Below are positions 25,425 through 35,100 of a stretch of 64,000 nt of DNA, in pieces; position 1 is the first letter of the stretch, and each line of letters opens with the position of its first letter. Origin of the DNA: Terriglobia bacterium. GTDB lineage: Bacteria > Acidobacteriota > Terriglobia > Terriglobales > Acidobacteriaceae. The stretch spans positions 1 through 64,000 of the forward strand of contig JAIQFT010000020.1 of the NCBI GenBank assembly GCA_020073185.1, in the 5' to 3' direction. The translations under genes were made by a program, and so were the position numbers. The notes under the pieces are model-generated. The model saw only the letters and a list, made by a program, of their open reading frames with translations, had not been told where the DNA came from and ran no database searches.

Positions 25425-27512
25425 TCAATTACAAACCCATACGCCGTTAAGACGTTTGGCGATGGCACCCGTGCCCCCGCCCGCACAGGGATTGGCAATC
25501 GTGCAGTTGCTGCAGTACTTGATCGTGCCGTTCGCGGGTGCACCCAGGGTGGCGAACGTCGTGGCGGTGAATAAGATGTCCGTCGATACTCGGAAGGTGG
25601 CGTCGGTGTCCGCCCTGCGGTTGCCGACCAGTACGGTGTTCGTGCCCGCGTTGTAAATGTCCTGCCCCGCTGGAAACCCAACTAATGTGTTATATGCGAT
25701 ATAGGTGCCGCTGCCCCGCTCGTCAATGCCGATCAAGTTCCCCAGCGTAGATCCCTCCAGCGGCGTACGAATGGAGTTGCCAATGAAGCGATTTCCCGTT
25801 CCCGCGTTGCCTCCTGAAGTCGTGTTACAAATACCCGTTGTCCCCGAAGTGGAGACACCCCAAACTCCAGCATCGAGCATGGTGTTGTAGTCGATGTCGC
25901 TATCGCTCACGGTTCCGTCCAAACCCACATAGCAGACGCCTACTTTGGTCAGTACGTTGCCAGACACCAGAGAGTGTGTGGCGAGGTTCTCTACCTGAAT
26001 GTCGTCTACATGCAGCGTTAGGGAGCCAATCGCGCCCAGCGTCACCAACCCTACGGAGTTGATGTGGGGCATGCCCCTCTTGTTCCAATACACGCGCATG
26101 GGAACATATAACTGCGTCCACTGGTTCGCATACAAACCCGGCAATGGCTCCTGCACTACGTTGTCGGTAAAGCTGGTGGTGGCAGAGAGCCGCACGGCCA
26201 GCGTTCCCGGCATGATGCGCCTATCCGACTTCAACCACATTCTGATTTGCAGGTAGGAGGTGACATCGCGCGCAGCCGTTGTGGCCCCGTAGGCAATGGT
26301 GCCGCTGGCAAAGCCGGAGCCTATCACCATCTTCACCGAGAAGGCGCCCCCTTTCTTGTCAGTGCCATCCAGTGAGCAGGCAACGTTAGGGGAACAAGTC
26401 CAGTTGGTCTCAGCATCGCCGAGAAGGACTTCGTCAACCCCTAGGCGGCCAAACAGGTGAACTCCAAACTCGTACGCGCTATCAACGGTATTGCCGGTTA
26501 TCCGAGCGAAAGGGGAAGCCTCCGCTTCTATGGCGGCATAGCCCGATGCGGCCGGACCCCTTATGGTGTTACCGTTCCAAACCGGTGCGTACGCGCAGTC
26601 GCATTCCATACCGCGATTGTAGTTGCCGGCTACCTGGTTGCTGTCGAAGATGGGAGCAATATCCCGGAAACAGCTGGTACCCCAGTTGGAGTTGCTCTTG
26701 ACATGGTTGTGGTGGATGTTGGCACGGATCGTGCCGCCAAGCTGTATGGCGGCATGTCCGGTAGCGCTGCCGCCACCTCCGTACAGGACATTTCCCCCCA
26801 CTTCCGTGTCCGTCGCCCCGCGCAGAGCGATGGCCCCGCCGCTGGCCCCCCAATCATGCACCAAGTTACCGAGGATCTTTCCGGTGGAGGTTCCGGACAC
26901 GGAAATCACGGAGATACAGTCGGCGTTGGCGGCGGAACTCGTATTGGTGCATTCGTTTTCCTTGATGAGGAAATTGGTGACGTTATCCCCTGCGTAGATG
27001 GCGTTAAGCGCGTAAGCGCCTCCATCCACTTTGCAGTACTTCACCTGCGGGTTTATGCCGCCAAGGGTTACGACCTGTGCAGTCAGGTTGGCTCCGGCTC
27101 GTATGGTGGAACCTTGGCTCATGCATTGAATCGCAGAATTGGAATTTACGGTGATTCCACCCGACAGCGTGAGGGTTACCTGCCCCAACAGCAGCAGGAC
27201 GGGATTCGTTCCGTCTCCCACACTGAAGCCTGATGCCCCGCTCTGGTTTCCGGCCAGTGCGCGCGCATCGGCGACGCCGCCTCCTATATTCTCCACGTCG
27301 GCAATACAGGCAGCGATTTGCGCGGCGGCGTCGGCACCGCCGAACTGGTCACAGTAGCGAACCTGCTCCAACCGGCTCACACTAAGGTACGGGTTAGCAG
27401 GCTGAACAATGGTCTGCGAGCCAGCGGGGTTCGTTGCCACGCTTTGAGCGGCAGTAAACTGCAACAAGAGAAAAAATGTCACAAAGAGGCGCACAACGAT
27501 TCGCTCAAGCAT
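25425..27512 (-). CDS. Secreted right-handed beta-helix protein with inserted jelly-roll-like domain
   Basis: The 695-residue protein has a signal peptide (residues 1 to about 22, ending TAAQ) and AGGAGG twelve bases before the ATG. Residues about 110-360 and 510-650 contain short repeating N-rich turns such as ITGNTVDSAYEFGVHLFG, ILGNLVHDWGASGGAI and VSGNVLTKVGVCYVG, typical of parallel beta-helix (pectate-lyase, NosD, AlgG-like) folds. Between them, about 358-508, lies a different block (LLGDAETNWTCSPN to LHVDDIQVEN) that looks like a carbohydrate-binding jelly roll. The C-terminus has KYCSNCTIANPC with paired cysteines. Located among export genes, it may be a lyase, epimerase or binding protein acting on the exported polymer. 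Catalytic residues are not recognisable, so this is inference. Confidence 0.8.
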   Translation of the reverse strand: MLERIVVRLFVTFFLLLQFTAAQSVATNPAGSQTIVQPANPYLSVSRLEQVRYCDQFGGADAAAQIAACIADVENIGGGVADARALAGNQSGASGFSVGDGTNPVLLLLGQVTLTLSGGITVNSNSAIQCMSQGSTIRAGANLTAQVVTLGGINPQVKYCKVDGGAYALNAIYAGDNVTNFLIKENECTNTSSAANADCISVISVSGTSTGKILGNLVHDWGASGGAIALRGATDTEVGGNVLYGGGGSATGHAAIQLGGTIRANIHHNHVKSNSNWGTSCFRDIAPIFDSNQVAGNYNRGMECDCAYAPVWNGNTIRGPAASGYAAIEAEASPFARITGNTVDSAYEFGVHLFGRLGVDEVLLGDAETNWTCSPNVACSLDGTDKKGGAFSVKMVIGSGFASGTIAYGATTAARDVTSYLQIRMWLKSDRRIMPGTLAVRLSATTSFTDNVVQEPLPGLYANQWTQLYVPMRVYWNKRGMPHINSVGLVTLGAIGSLTLHVDDIQVENLATHSLVSGNVLTKVGVCYVGLDGTVSDSDIDYNTMLDAGVWGVSTSGTTGICNTTSGGNAGTGNRFIGNSIRTPLEGSTLGNLIGIDERGSGTYIAYNTLVGFPAGQDIYNAGTNTVLVGNRRADTDATFRVSTDILFTATTFATLGAPANGTIKYCSNCTIANPCAGGGTGAIAKRLNGVWVCN

Positions 27513-27881
27513 CGTTGGTTCGTGCCTCCTGTTCAGACGCTTGGCGGCTGCTCTCCGAATTCCTAGTCAGTGACCGAAAAACATTAGTTACCACTGGTGC
27601 TAAATGCAGGCAGAAGTTGTTCTTCCTACCTCACAGCGATTACGGACTTGCTGAGACCTAACGATCTCTCCTTCACCAAGGTTGCACCGGGAAACCAGCG
27701 CGCCACCTCCCTGCGCTCAGCAGCTGGATCCCATCCACCAAGGCCCTCACTTGCTCGGGGGAGGGCTTGGTGTGAGCCATGCCCCTGGGGTGCACGCCCC
27801 GGCCAACCTGTAACGCGCAGCACGAGGCAACCAGTGAATGAAAAGGGGCCAGCAGGTGAGGCTCGATGGGAACGCTGATCG
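27513..27881. other. Intergenic region with a stem-loop
   Basis: This 369-base gap between the chain-length gene and the beta-helix gene contains a stem-loop (27736-27772, listed separately) and the promoter or leader of the beta-helix gene. Overlapping open frames here have no binding site or recognisable motif. I see no gene. Confidence 0.5.
27736..27772 (-). terminator. Possible terminator downstream of the chain-length gene
   Basis: CACCAAGGCCCTC and GAGGGCTTGGTG pair over twelve bases with one bulged G and a loop of about twelve bases. It lies 110 bases after the stop of the Wzz-like gene on the minus strand. No T run follows, so it may instead be an attenuator or processing hairpin between two genes of one operon. 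Confidence 0.35.
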
Positions 27882-29249
27882 CTAGGCGGAGGAATCGCCA
27901 TCCTCCGAATTTGAAGCACGGGGCACATTCCGACGACGGAGGCGCCCAAGCATCGTGTTGAATCGAACACCTTCCCCAACCAAGTCTTGCCGCGCGACGC
28001 TGAGGCCGGCGAGCGCCTCGGCCACCAATTGTCTGCGCGAATCTTGCGGATCGAGTTGTTGCCAGTAATCTTGGCCAACGACCCATACGGAGCCGGCAGC
28101 CAGGAACAAAAACACACCCACCATCACAAACAACCTGCGCGGTGGCCAAGACTTGCGCTCGGGCAGGTTGGCGCGATCCAGCACGCTAACACTGGGCAAT
28201 TCCTTCGCCTCTTCCACCTTGGCGAGTTCGTATTGTTTCGTGAGCGTTTCGTAAACAGCTTCCTGGATTTTGACGCGGCGGTAGAGGTCGGTGTAGGTGT
28301 ATCCGAGCAGCGGTAGCTCCCGAATGGACGGATAACCGGAGGCCCGGTGCTGCAATGAGCCGGCGGTGCCACCGAGATTGTCGAGCTGTCGTTGCAGCTC
28401 GGCAATTCGAGCGCGGCCGCTACGCACACGTATGTTCTGCGGCGTGTACACCTGCTCCAAACCCTTGAGCTCGGATTCTGTGGCAATCATCTCGCCTTGC
28501 AGGCGTGCGGCAGCATCAACCATGGCTCGGCCCTGTTGCTGTGGGTCCAAGGCGGTGTTCCTGCTGGCGAACTGGCTCAGGTCGCGGCTGGCGGTATCTA
28601 AGTCCTGTTTGACGCCTTTGAGCCGCTCCTCGAGAAATACCCGCTCGCGGTGAGCAGAAGAAGTATTCAGGGTATTGATCGAGCGGTCCAGTTGATCGAC
28701 GTAGGTTTGGGCCAGGCGCATGGCGCGGACCGGATCGCGGTCGGTAACTGTGAGACTGATGACACCGCTCTTCTTCTCCTGAACGATCTTGGTACGCTGC
28801 GCGAGAGTAAACCGAGCGTCCATCATCAGCTTGGCGCTGTAGACCTTGCGCAGGTCGAAGCTGTTGATGAGTTGGTCCCGCAACATGCGGCTCTGGAGGA
28901 TCTCGACGAGTATGTCTCCGGAACTCTTCGCACCAAGCAAATCGGCTGCCACACCTCCTGCTCCGCTTCCACCGACCAATTGCATCAGCATTCCCATTTT
29001 GCCCACCGACTCGGTGTCGGGTGGCATGAGCTTAGTCGTGGACTCATAAGTCGCGGGGACCAGGAAGGCCACGACGATTGACACCACAATGCCGAGAAGA
29101 GTGAAGCGGAGCAAAAAACGGCGGCGTGACCAAAGGACAGCCATGGCGCGGCGCGCAAAAGCAGGCTCGGGACGCACGCTGACTTCGGCCAACTCGTCCA
29201 CCGTGGACGAGTTCAGCCCAGAATCAACCGCCGTCCCTGACCTATCCAT
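27882..29249 (-). CDS. Polysaccharide co-polymerase (Wzz/GumC-like), no kinase domain
   Basis: The 455-residue inner-membrane protein controls chain length or couples polymerisation to export. It has a first membrane segment near residues 46-64, a Wzz domain starting PATYESTTKLMPPD, a long periplasmic helical region (about 200-300) likely to form a coiled coil, the proline-rich motif LDRANLPERKSWPPR, and a second membrane segment near 372-392. The cytoplasmic tail (about 60 residues) has no Walker motif and no tyrosine cluster, so the BY-kinase found in Wzc is missing and no separate kinase gene is seen. The ATG at 29249 is preferred over a TTG two codons upstream. It lies between the Wzi-like and beta-helix genes. 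Confidence 0.9.
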   Translation of the reverse strand: MDRSGTAVDSGLNSSTVDELAEVSVRPEPAFARRAMAVLWSRRRFLLRFTLLGIVVSIVVAFLVPATYESTTKLMPPDTESVGKMGMLMQLVGGSGAGGVAADLLGAKSSGDILVEILQSRMLRDQLINSFDLRKVYSAKLMMDARFTLAQRTKIVQEKKSGVISLTVTDRDPVRAMRLAQTYVDQLDRSINTLNTSSAHRERVFLEERLKGVKQDLDTASRDLSQFASRNTALDPQQQGRAMVDAAARLQGEMIATESELKGLEQVYTPQNIRVRSGRARIAELQRQLDNLGGTAGSLQHRASGYPSIRELPLLGYTYTDLYRRVKIQEAVYETLTKQYELAKVEEAKELPSVSVLDRANLPERKSWPPRRLFVMVGVFLFLAAGSVWVVGQDYWQQLDPQDSRRQLVAEALAGLSVARQDLVGEGVRFNTMLGRLRRRNVPRASNSEDGDSSA

Positions 29250-29467
29250 TTGCAATTCCCGTTCCAGAGCTGTTTGTAAGTACTGCCGACGACAACATCA
29301 CTTGTGATTTCTCCCAGGCGGACGATACGTAACCTGTGAACCGTTCGGTGACCTGGAATTGTTACGATCATGATAACAGCGGGATTACGGAGACGCCGCC
29401 GTTGCGTCGCAGGCGTCTCGGATTATGCGGATTTCAAACTCGAGCCTTGAGATTGGAGTACGTAAAG

Positions 29468-32188
29468 CTAGCGCGACAGGTGCGCCGCGGGCCGAAAAGT
29501 GAGTTGAATGGACGTCGTCACATTAGACTGGCCCCGCGGCGCCAGGAAAGGAAAGGACCAGCGCTCGTACTGAATCCAGCCACTGAGCTTCAGGTCTGGG
29601 CGGAGGACCCAGTTGGTGCGGGCCGAGTAATCATCGAGGCTGCCGCCGCCGGGCACGAAATCCTTGCTTACCCGGCCATTGCGATAGCTCAGCGTGAAGG
29701 TATTCTGCGCCGAAAACCAGTAGGTACTGGAAGCCTGAACGCCGCGTCCTTCCCTGCCGATCCAACTGCCCATCAGGTTTCCGGCATTCGTGTGGGAATC
29801 ATGATAAACCAAGTTCCAGTAAATGAACTGTCCGTTCAGACTACGTCCGGAAGGAGGATCCGTGTTAACCGCCTCGGCGCGGAAATCGAGCTTCGGTACT
29901 CCCGGCACGTGCGAGAGATATATGCCCGGGTTGACGGCTGCGCGCCGGGGCGCAGCAATGGGGGATGGGTCATCGTCCACCAAGGAGTCGCTGTACAGCG
30001 TCAGCCAATTGCGCAACCCGGGTATCCGGTACGTGAAATCGAAACCACCACGGTGATCACCTACGTCAAACTTGAAGGTGTCAGAAGAAGGGTGGTTGTT
30101 GACCCCGAAGGTGGACTTATAGAAATTATGCCAGCTTAGCGGGTGGCCCCCACCGGCGAAGATCGAAATCTTCGAGAACCCGACCTCAAGATTCTCGGTC
30201 GGCTTAAAGCTGAGCTTTTGACCGCTGATATAGGGATTCCCAGGGTAATGATGGCCCTCCAGCCTGCCAATAAACATGTCCGTCCGCACCGGGCCGAGGA
30301 AGCCGAGCAACGACGGCAGCTTGAACGGGCTGACCTGCATCCAGCGCAGGGAGTAAAACGGCAGCGCGTTGTCGCTGAACATCAGCGCCCCGCCCTGGCC
30401 CGGACCCCACCAGGTGCTTTGCCGGCCAAAGGAAATCTGGTTGTTCCTGATGTTCAGCGCAACGTAGGTATCCAGCAACTGGAAGTCGTCGTGCGCCGCG
30501 ACCGGGATCGCAGGCTGCACTGGATTGGCATCCTTTGTCGCAATCGCTTGGCGGACTGCAAGCGGGTACGCGGGCGCCGAGGGGGCGTGCTGATACTCGC
30601 CGTGGACGTAGAACGCCAGCGGGCCAGCCTCGGCATGGCTGGTGAAACCGGTCACCATGTTGAAGCCTTCCTGGTAGGGACGCCCGTAATCGTTGATGAT
30701 GGTCTGACCGAAGTGGTAGCTGTCGTTGAGCGGCTTGCCGGAAATGCCGGTAAAGCGCGTATAGATTGATTCGAGCTCGGCGCTGAGATTTCGGCCGCCG
30801 CCCAGCCGGCGAGATTCGGCGGAAAACTCCGACTGCAGCGCCTGATACAGTCGGGCAGCTTCAGCACTGGACTTGCCGCCGCCGGTGTCGGAGTTAATGC
30901 GCATTGAGGCCTCATCCAGCAGCCGCGCACATTCCATGCGCGTCCACGGGCGCAATCCCGCAAACGCGGACTGGATGTAACCGAGCGCAGCCAGCCGGTC
31001 CATGGCTGCATACACCCAGCTATCCAGCGACACATAGGTCGAGCCCATGTTGGCAGGATCTCGAGGGCCTTCGGCCCCGCGCGCGCGCTCGAAGGTTCCG
31101 TAGATCCGATCCGGGTTTTCGCCGCTGTGATGAGCACGATAAACCTGGCGCCCGACGAAGTAGCCGATGGCGCTACCGACCAGCGCATCGGAGGCGAAGT
31201 GCTTGTCGGCAGTGACCCGGGCAGCGCTGATGGCAGCCGCACCGCCGTAGGCAAACAACTTGGTCAATGGGCCGGGATATTCATGGGCGAAAACCGTGGC
31301 GACCGACCAGGCGGCCGCGGCGTGCTCCGAGGGAAACGAGTTACCCTTCGACCAGAAATTGCCATGTCCATTTCCCTCGTAAGGACGGTCGCGCTGGGTA
31401 AGGCTCTTGATCGCGTAAGTGAGCGCGAAGCTATCGAGTGCGGCTTCCCCGCTAAGAACGCCGGTCTCACGCATATGGTCGTTGTGGCTGGCTACGCCCC
31501 ACAGCCAAGTCGCGCCGGTCACACCCGCGAAAGCCGCGACACCATAGTTCGACAGGCTGTTGCTCTGCTTGCGGAAGTTGGCGCCGGTGGGCACGTGTCG
31601 TTCGATGTCGGTATCGCTGGCGATCATGATCGCCGAGCCGCCCAGCAGAGGCGCCAGCCACTGGACATCGTTGAGGTGCAAATGAACTGGGCTGGTCCAG
31701 ATCGCTTTCTGGTCGGCAACCAGGTTGCGAAACAATGCCCGTTCGGGCGAGCCAGGGACCGAGCTTGCAGGCTGCAGCGAAACCGGCTCCGGTCCGACCG
31801 CCGCCGACGTCGAGTAAACGGAAGCAGAACCGGGATCGGCGTCCGGGTAGGCAGAGCCAATGGGCTGGCGGATGCTGGCGGGGCGAACTGGTGAAGGCGG
31901 CTGCGCCGCGTTCGCGTGGGCAGTGGGTGCCGCTGGATTGGGATTCGGACGCGATTCAGACGGCGCGTGGCGTGGCGCCGCCGCAGCACTGGGCGCGTTG
32001 TCTGCCTCAGTCTTGTCCATGTCCTCCATCGTGGGCGACTTCGCGCCTCCGGGACAGGGCAAGGTGACGCTGCCCGACAAATCGGTGCAGGCCCGCTTCG
32101 CGTTCGGTGGGTCCTGCTCCTGCGCCGGCGAAAACATGGCGGCGCAAGCAAGCAGAAGAGCGATGGCCACTGGACTGAGATGTTTCAC
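29468..32188 (-). CDS. Fusion of a PAP2 lipid phosphatase with a Wzi-type outer-membrane barrel
   Basis: The 906-residue protein starts at a GTG (32188) with AGGA eight bases upstream, followed by a signal peptide (KHLSPVAIALLLACAAMFSPA). After a Pro/Ala-rich linker, residues about 170-350 form a PAP2 domain with all three phosphatase motifs: KSLTQRDRP (261-269), PSEH (286-289) and SAARVTADKHFASD (321-334), with His289, Arg324, His330 and Asp334 as expected. Residues about 385-906 form a capsule-assembly Wzi domain, with beta-barrel-like repeats such as FGRQSTWWGPGQGGALMFSD and FKFDVGDHRGGFDFTYR. Wzi binds capsule at the outer membrane; PAP2 enzymes can dephosphorylate undecaprenyl diphosphate. 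The fusion may recycle carrier lipid at the export site. It follows the SLBB gene by seven bases. Confidence 0.9.
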   Translation of the reverse strand: MKHLSPVAIALLLACAAMFSPAQEQDPPNAKRACTDLSGSVTLPCPGGAKSPTMEDMDKTEADNAPSAAAAPRHAPSESRPNPNPAAPTAHANAAQPPSPVRPASIRQPIGSAYPDADPGSASVYSTSAAVGPEPVSLQPASSVPGSPERALFRNLVADQKAIWTSPVHLHLNDVQWLAPLLGGSAIMIASDTDIERHVPTGANFRKQSNSLSNYGVAAFAGVTGATWLWGVASHNDHMRETGVLSGEAALDSFALTYAIKSLTQRDRPYEGNGHGNFWSKGNSFPSEHAAAAWSVATVFAHEYPGPLTKLFAYGGAAAISAARVTADKHFASDALVGSAIGYFVGRQVYRAHHSGENPDRIYGTFERARGAEGPRDPANMGSTYVSLDSWVYAAMDRLAALGYIQSAFAGLRPWTRMECARLLDEASMRINSDTGGGKSSAEAARLYQALQSEFSAESRRLGGGRNLSAELESIYTRFTGISGKPLNDSYHFGQTIINDYGRPYQEGFNMVTGFTSHAEAGPLAFYVHGEYQHAPSAPAYPLAVRQAIATKDANPVQPAIPVAAHDDFQLLDTYVALNIRNNQISFGRQSTWWGPGQGGALMFSDNALPFYSLRWMQVSPFKLPSLLGFLGPVRTDMFIGRLEGHHYPGNPYISGQKLSFKPTENLEVGFSKISIFAGGGHPLSWHNFYKSTFGVNNHPSSDTFKFDVGDHRGGFDFTYRIPGLRNWLTLYSDSLVDDDPSPIAAPRRAAVNPGIYLSHVPGVPKLDFRAEAVNTDPPSGRSLNGQFIYWNLVYHDSHTNAGNLMGSWIGREGRGVQASSTYWFSAQNTFTLSYRNGRVSKDFVPGGGSLDDYSARTNWVLRPDLKLSGWIQYERWSFPFLAPRGQSNVTTSIQLTFRPAAHLSR

Positions 32189-32195
32189 AATGATC

Positions 32196-35100
32196 CTAGA
32201 AGCTGGTTGCCACTCGGGCGGCAATGGCCATGGAGGAGATGAATTGCGCCGTGGTCATGACTTCCTTCCACGCGCTGGAACCAGTGATGAACTTCTCGGG
32301 AACGATCACGGTGTCACCCGGTTCCAAGCGGGCGCTGAGCACGCCGCCGCGCCAGAATCCTGACGTTGCGCCACCCTGGTGGCCGAGAACGGAACCATCA
32401 GCACGAATAACAAAAATGTTCTTCGTGTCCGCGAGCTTGGTAGGACCGCCGGCCTGTTGCAGGTACCAGCCAGCACTCTTGCCCGGCGCGAAGCTCACCG
32501 CCGAGGCGTTATACACTTGGCCGCTAATCAGCACGAAGTTCGGGCGCTTGGGAATGAGCAGTACGTCTTCCGCCCGGACTTCGATATCGGCAGCGGTGTT
32601 CTGCCAGCGGCGAATGTCGGATGAAATGTGGATCACCAGCCGGCCCGACGCCGTCTGATTGCGCAACGCAATCAATACCTGCTGCTGCTGTTGCATGGCA
32701 GCCTGCACCAGCGCCGCTTGTTCCTGACCGCTCACGCTCCCGCTGATATTCGTGTTGGCGCCGGCTTCGATGCGATGAATCATGTCCTGGCGATTCTTTT
32801 CCGAGAATTCGCGGACCTGCACGCGCTCCAGCAGGGCGCCGTAGGGGTAGGCGCTCGCCGTGAAACCGCCGGCGCGCTTGAGAATGGAGCTAAGCTTCTC
32901 ACCCTGCTCGATGCCGTACGTGCCTGGGTGCAGGGCCTCGCCCTTTACGGTGATGGACGCTCCTACGTCGTGCCAGCCGGCAAGTTGGCGAATCGTCAGG
33001 ACGTCGCCGTCAAAAAGGCGAACATCGGTGTCGGCGACACCGGCCATCGCCTTGGCGATGGGTATTTCCTGATGCTCGCCCAGAATCCTCTTGCCGTTTT
33101 CGACAACGTAGCGAGCCAGGTCGGCGGAACGAGTGTAGGCGCCACGCTTGAACCCGCCGGCCACGCGCACCAGTTCAACCGCGGTCATATTCTCGCCCAG
33201 GGGGTAGTGGCCGGGATTCGCCACCTCGCCCTCGATCGTGACCGTCGGCGGGTCCACCTTGGTCAGGTCGCGGTGAATGATGATGCGGTCCCGCGATTCG
33301 AGCACGACATTCTCGACCGAGTCTCCCGCGAGCGCTTTGCCAAGGTTGACGCTGATCACCTTCATGCCCCCGCCGGGCAATTTGCGGTACACCTCGGCGT
33401 CGGTCAGTTGCGCATCCGGCGTGAGGCCGCCGCCCAGGTACACGGCGTCACGAAGATGCGTCTCGCCGTTGGTCAGTTTTTCGCCGGGATCACGAACCTC
33501 GCCCGTGACCATGATCTCGGGCGGATCCTCAAAGTCGTAACGGCCAAAAATGCGGACCGTGTCAAACGGCTTCAGGATCGGAGCCTCGCCTTTGCCCGCC
33601 AGGGCATCTTCCAAGTTGAAGGCCAGAACCGCGGGGCGGAAGTCGGGAGGATTAAGGCGGATGATCTCGGCGTGGCGGCCTGAGGGTTCGGGCAGTAGGT
33701 CGCTGTAGTCCTTGATTAGGTCGGTAACCTTCATGCCATCGCGGTAGGGGTACTTCCCGGGATGAAAGACGTGGCCGTCGAGAAACACCGTCTTGTAGCT
33801 GTAGGGCAGGATGGGCGAAATGCGAACTGCGTCGCCGTCCTGGACCTTAAATGCTTCCATCGAGGCAAGGACGGCCTGCTGATCGTTGGCCTCGGGCAGG
33901 TCGAGGCTGAGCATCATCCGTTCCTGGTGCGCCTGCACGCGCTCGACGTCAATGTGGCGAAGAGTGCCAGTGGAGAGCACGCCGCCGGCAAGTTCCAGAA
34001 TCTCAGCCAGGTTTTTTTCGCCGTTCAGTTCGTAAATTGCTGGGCGGCGAACCATACCGTTGACCGTCACCTGCGCCCCGATCGGCGGAACCAGGATGGT
34101 GTCTCCGGGTTCGATGCGCTGCACATCGGAGCGAATGCCGTGCAGGATTAGATCGTAGACGTCCACCGTCTGGATGAGTTGCGTGCCGCGGTAATGCTTC
34201 AGGGTGCGAAGAGAACCGCGGGCGGTCGGCCCACCGGCCATGAGTAAAGCGTTAAGGGGGGTGGAAAGCGAGCTGATGTCGTACGCGCCGGGGCGCTCGA
34301 CATCGCCCACGACATAGGCGCGTACGGTGCGCAGCCGGGACAGCGACACGTCAGCCTGCACGTCGCGGAATTGCGTTCGCAGTACTGTCTGGATTTGGCG
34401 CTGTACGTCTCCCAGACTGCGCCCGGCCACCGGGACCGAGCCCACCTCGGGGAGGGCAACTCTGCCCTCGCGGTCCACGATGCGCTGCAGGCGCTGCGAA
34501 ACGCTGCCCCAAAGCTCGATACTGAGGCCGTCGCCGGGGCCAACCACGTAATCGGGTCCGGCGGGCATGTCGATGGGCAACTCCTCAACGTTGCCGCTGC
34601 CGTTGACGAAGACGTCGGCGCCAAAACGTTGCAGCACTGGCGGCTGCTTGCGCACCTGCAAGTACAAGTCGTACAGGGAAGGAACGTCGGCGTAGGGACT
34701 GGCACGGCGACGCAAGATCGAGGACTCGGAACCGCGATCGTAGACTCCCGGCATCATCGGCCGCGTGCGGCGCTCGAGGCGCGTCTCGGTACCGGCCTGA
34801 GGGTACTGGCTGTACTGCTCGCGTGTCTGGCTACCGCGCGAAACACTTCCGGAAGGAAGACCGTAGGACGAACCGAGCGAGTCACGCAGGGCGCGGTCGT
34901 AACTGGTGGCGCTGCCGGGATTCGCCGGAATTCGTTGGGCGGCCGGCACCGCGGTACCGGCCAGCAGGTCCGGCAATTCATCGGGAGTGATGCGTGCCAT
35001 GCGCGAGCTGGCGGAGTTGATTTCGTCGATGGGAGGCTCGAGTTCGGCGCGCTGCAATTCGCGCCGGCGATCCGAAGGCGTAGCCGGTTGCGGAACGGAC

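Noticed and set aside
27626-28117. Minus-strand open frame of 163 codons between the chain-length and beta-helix genes
   Set aside because: Most of it lies in the wrong frame of the chain-length gene, and the rest crosses the stem-loop; no motif is seen.
32628-33683. Plus-strand open frame of 351 codons inside the export gene
   Set aside because: It lies wholly antisense to the SLBB protein, whose seven domains are unmistakable; high GC makes such antisense frames common.
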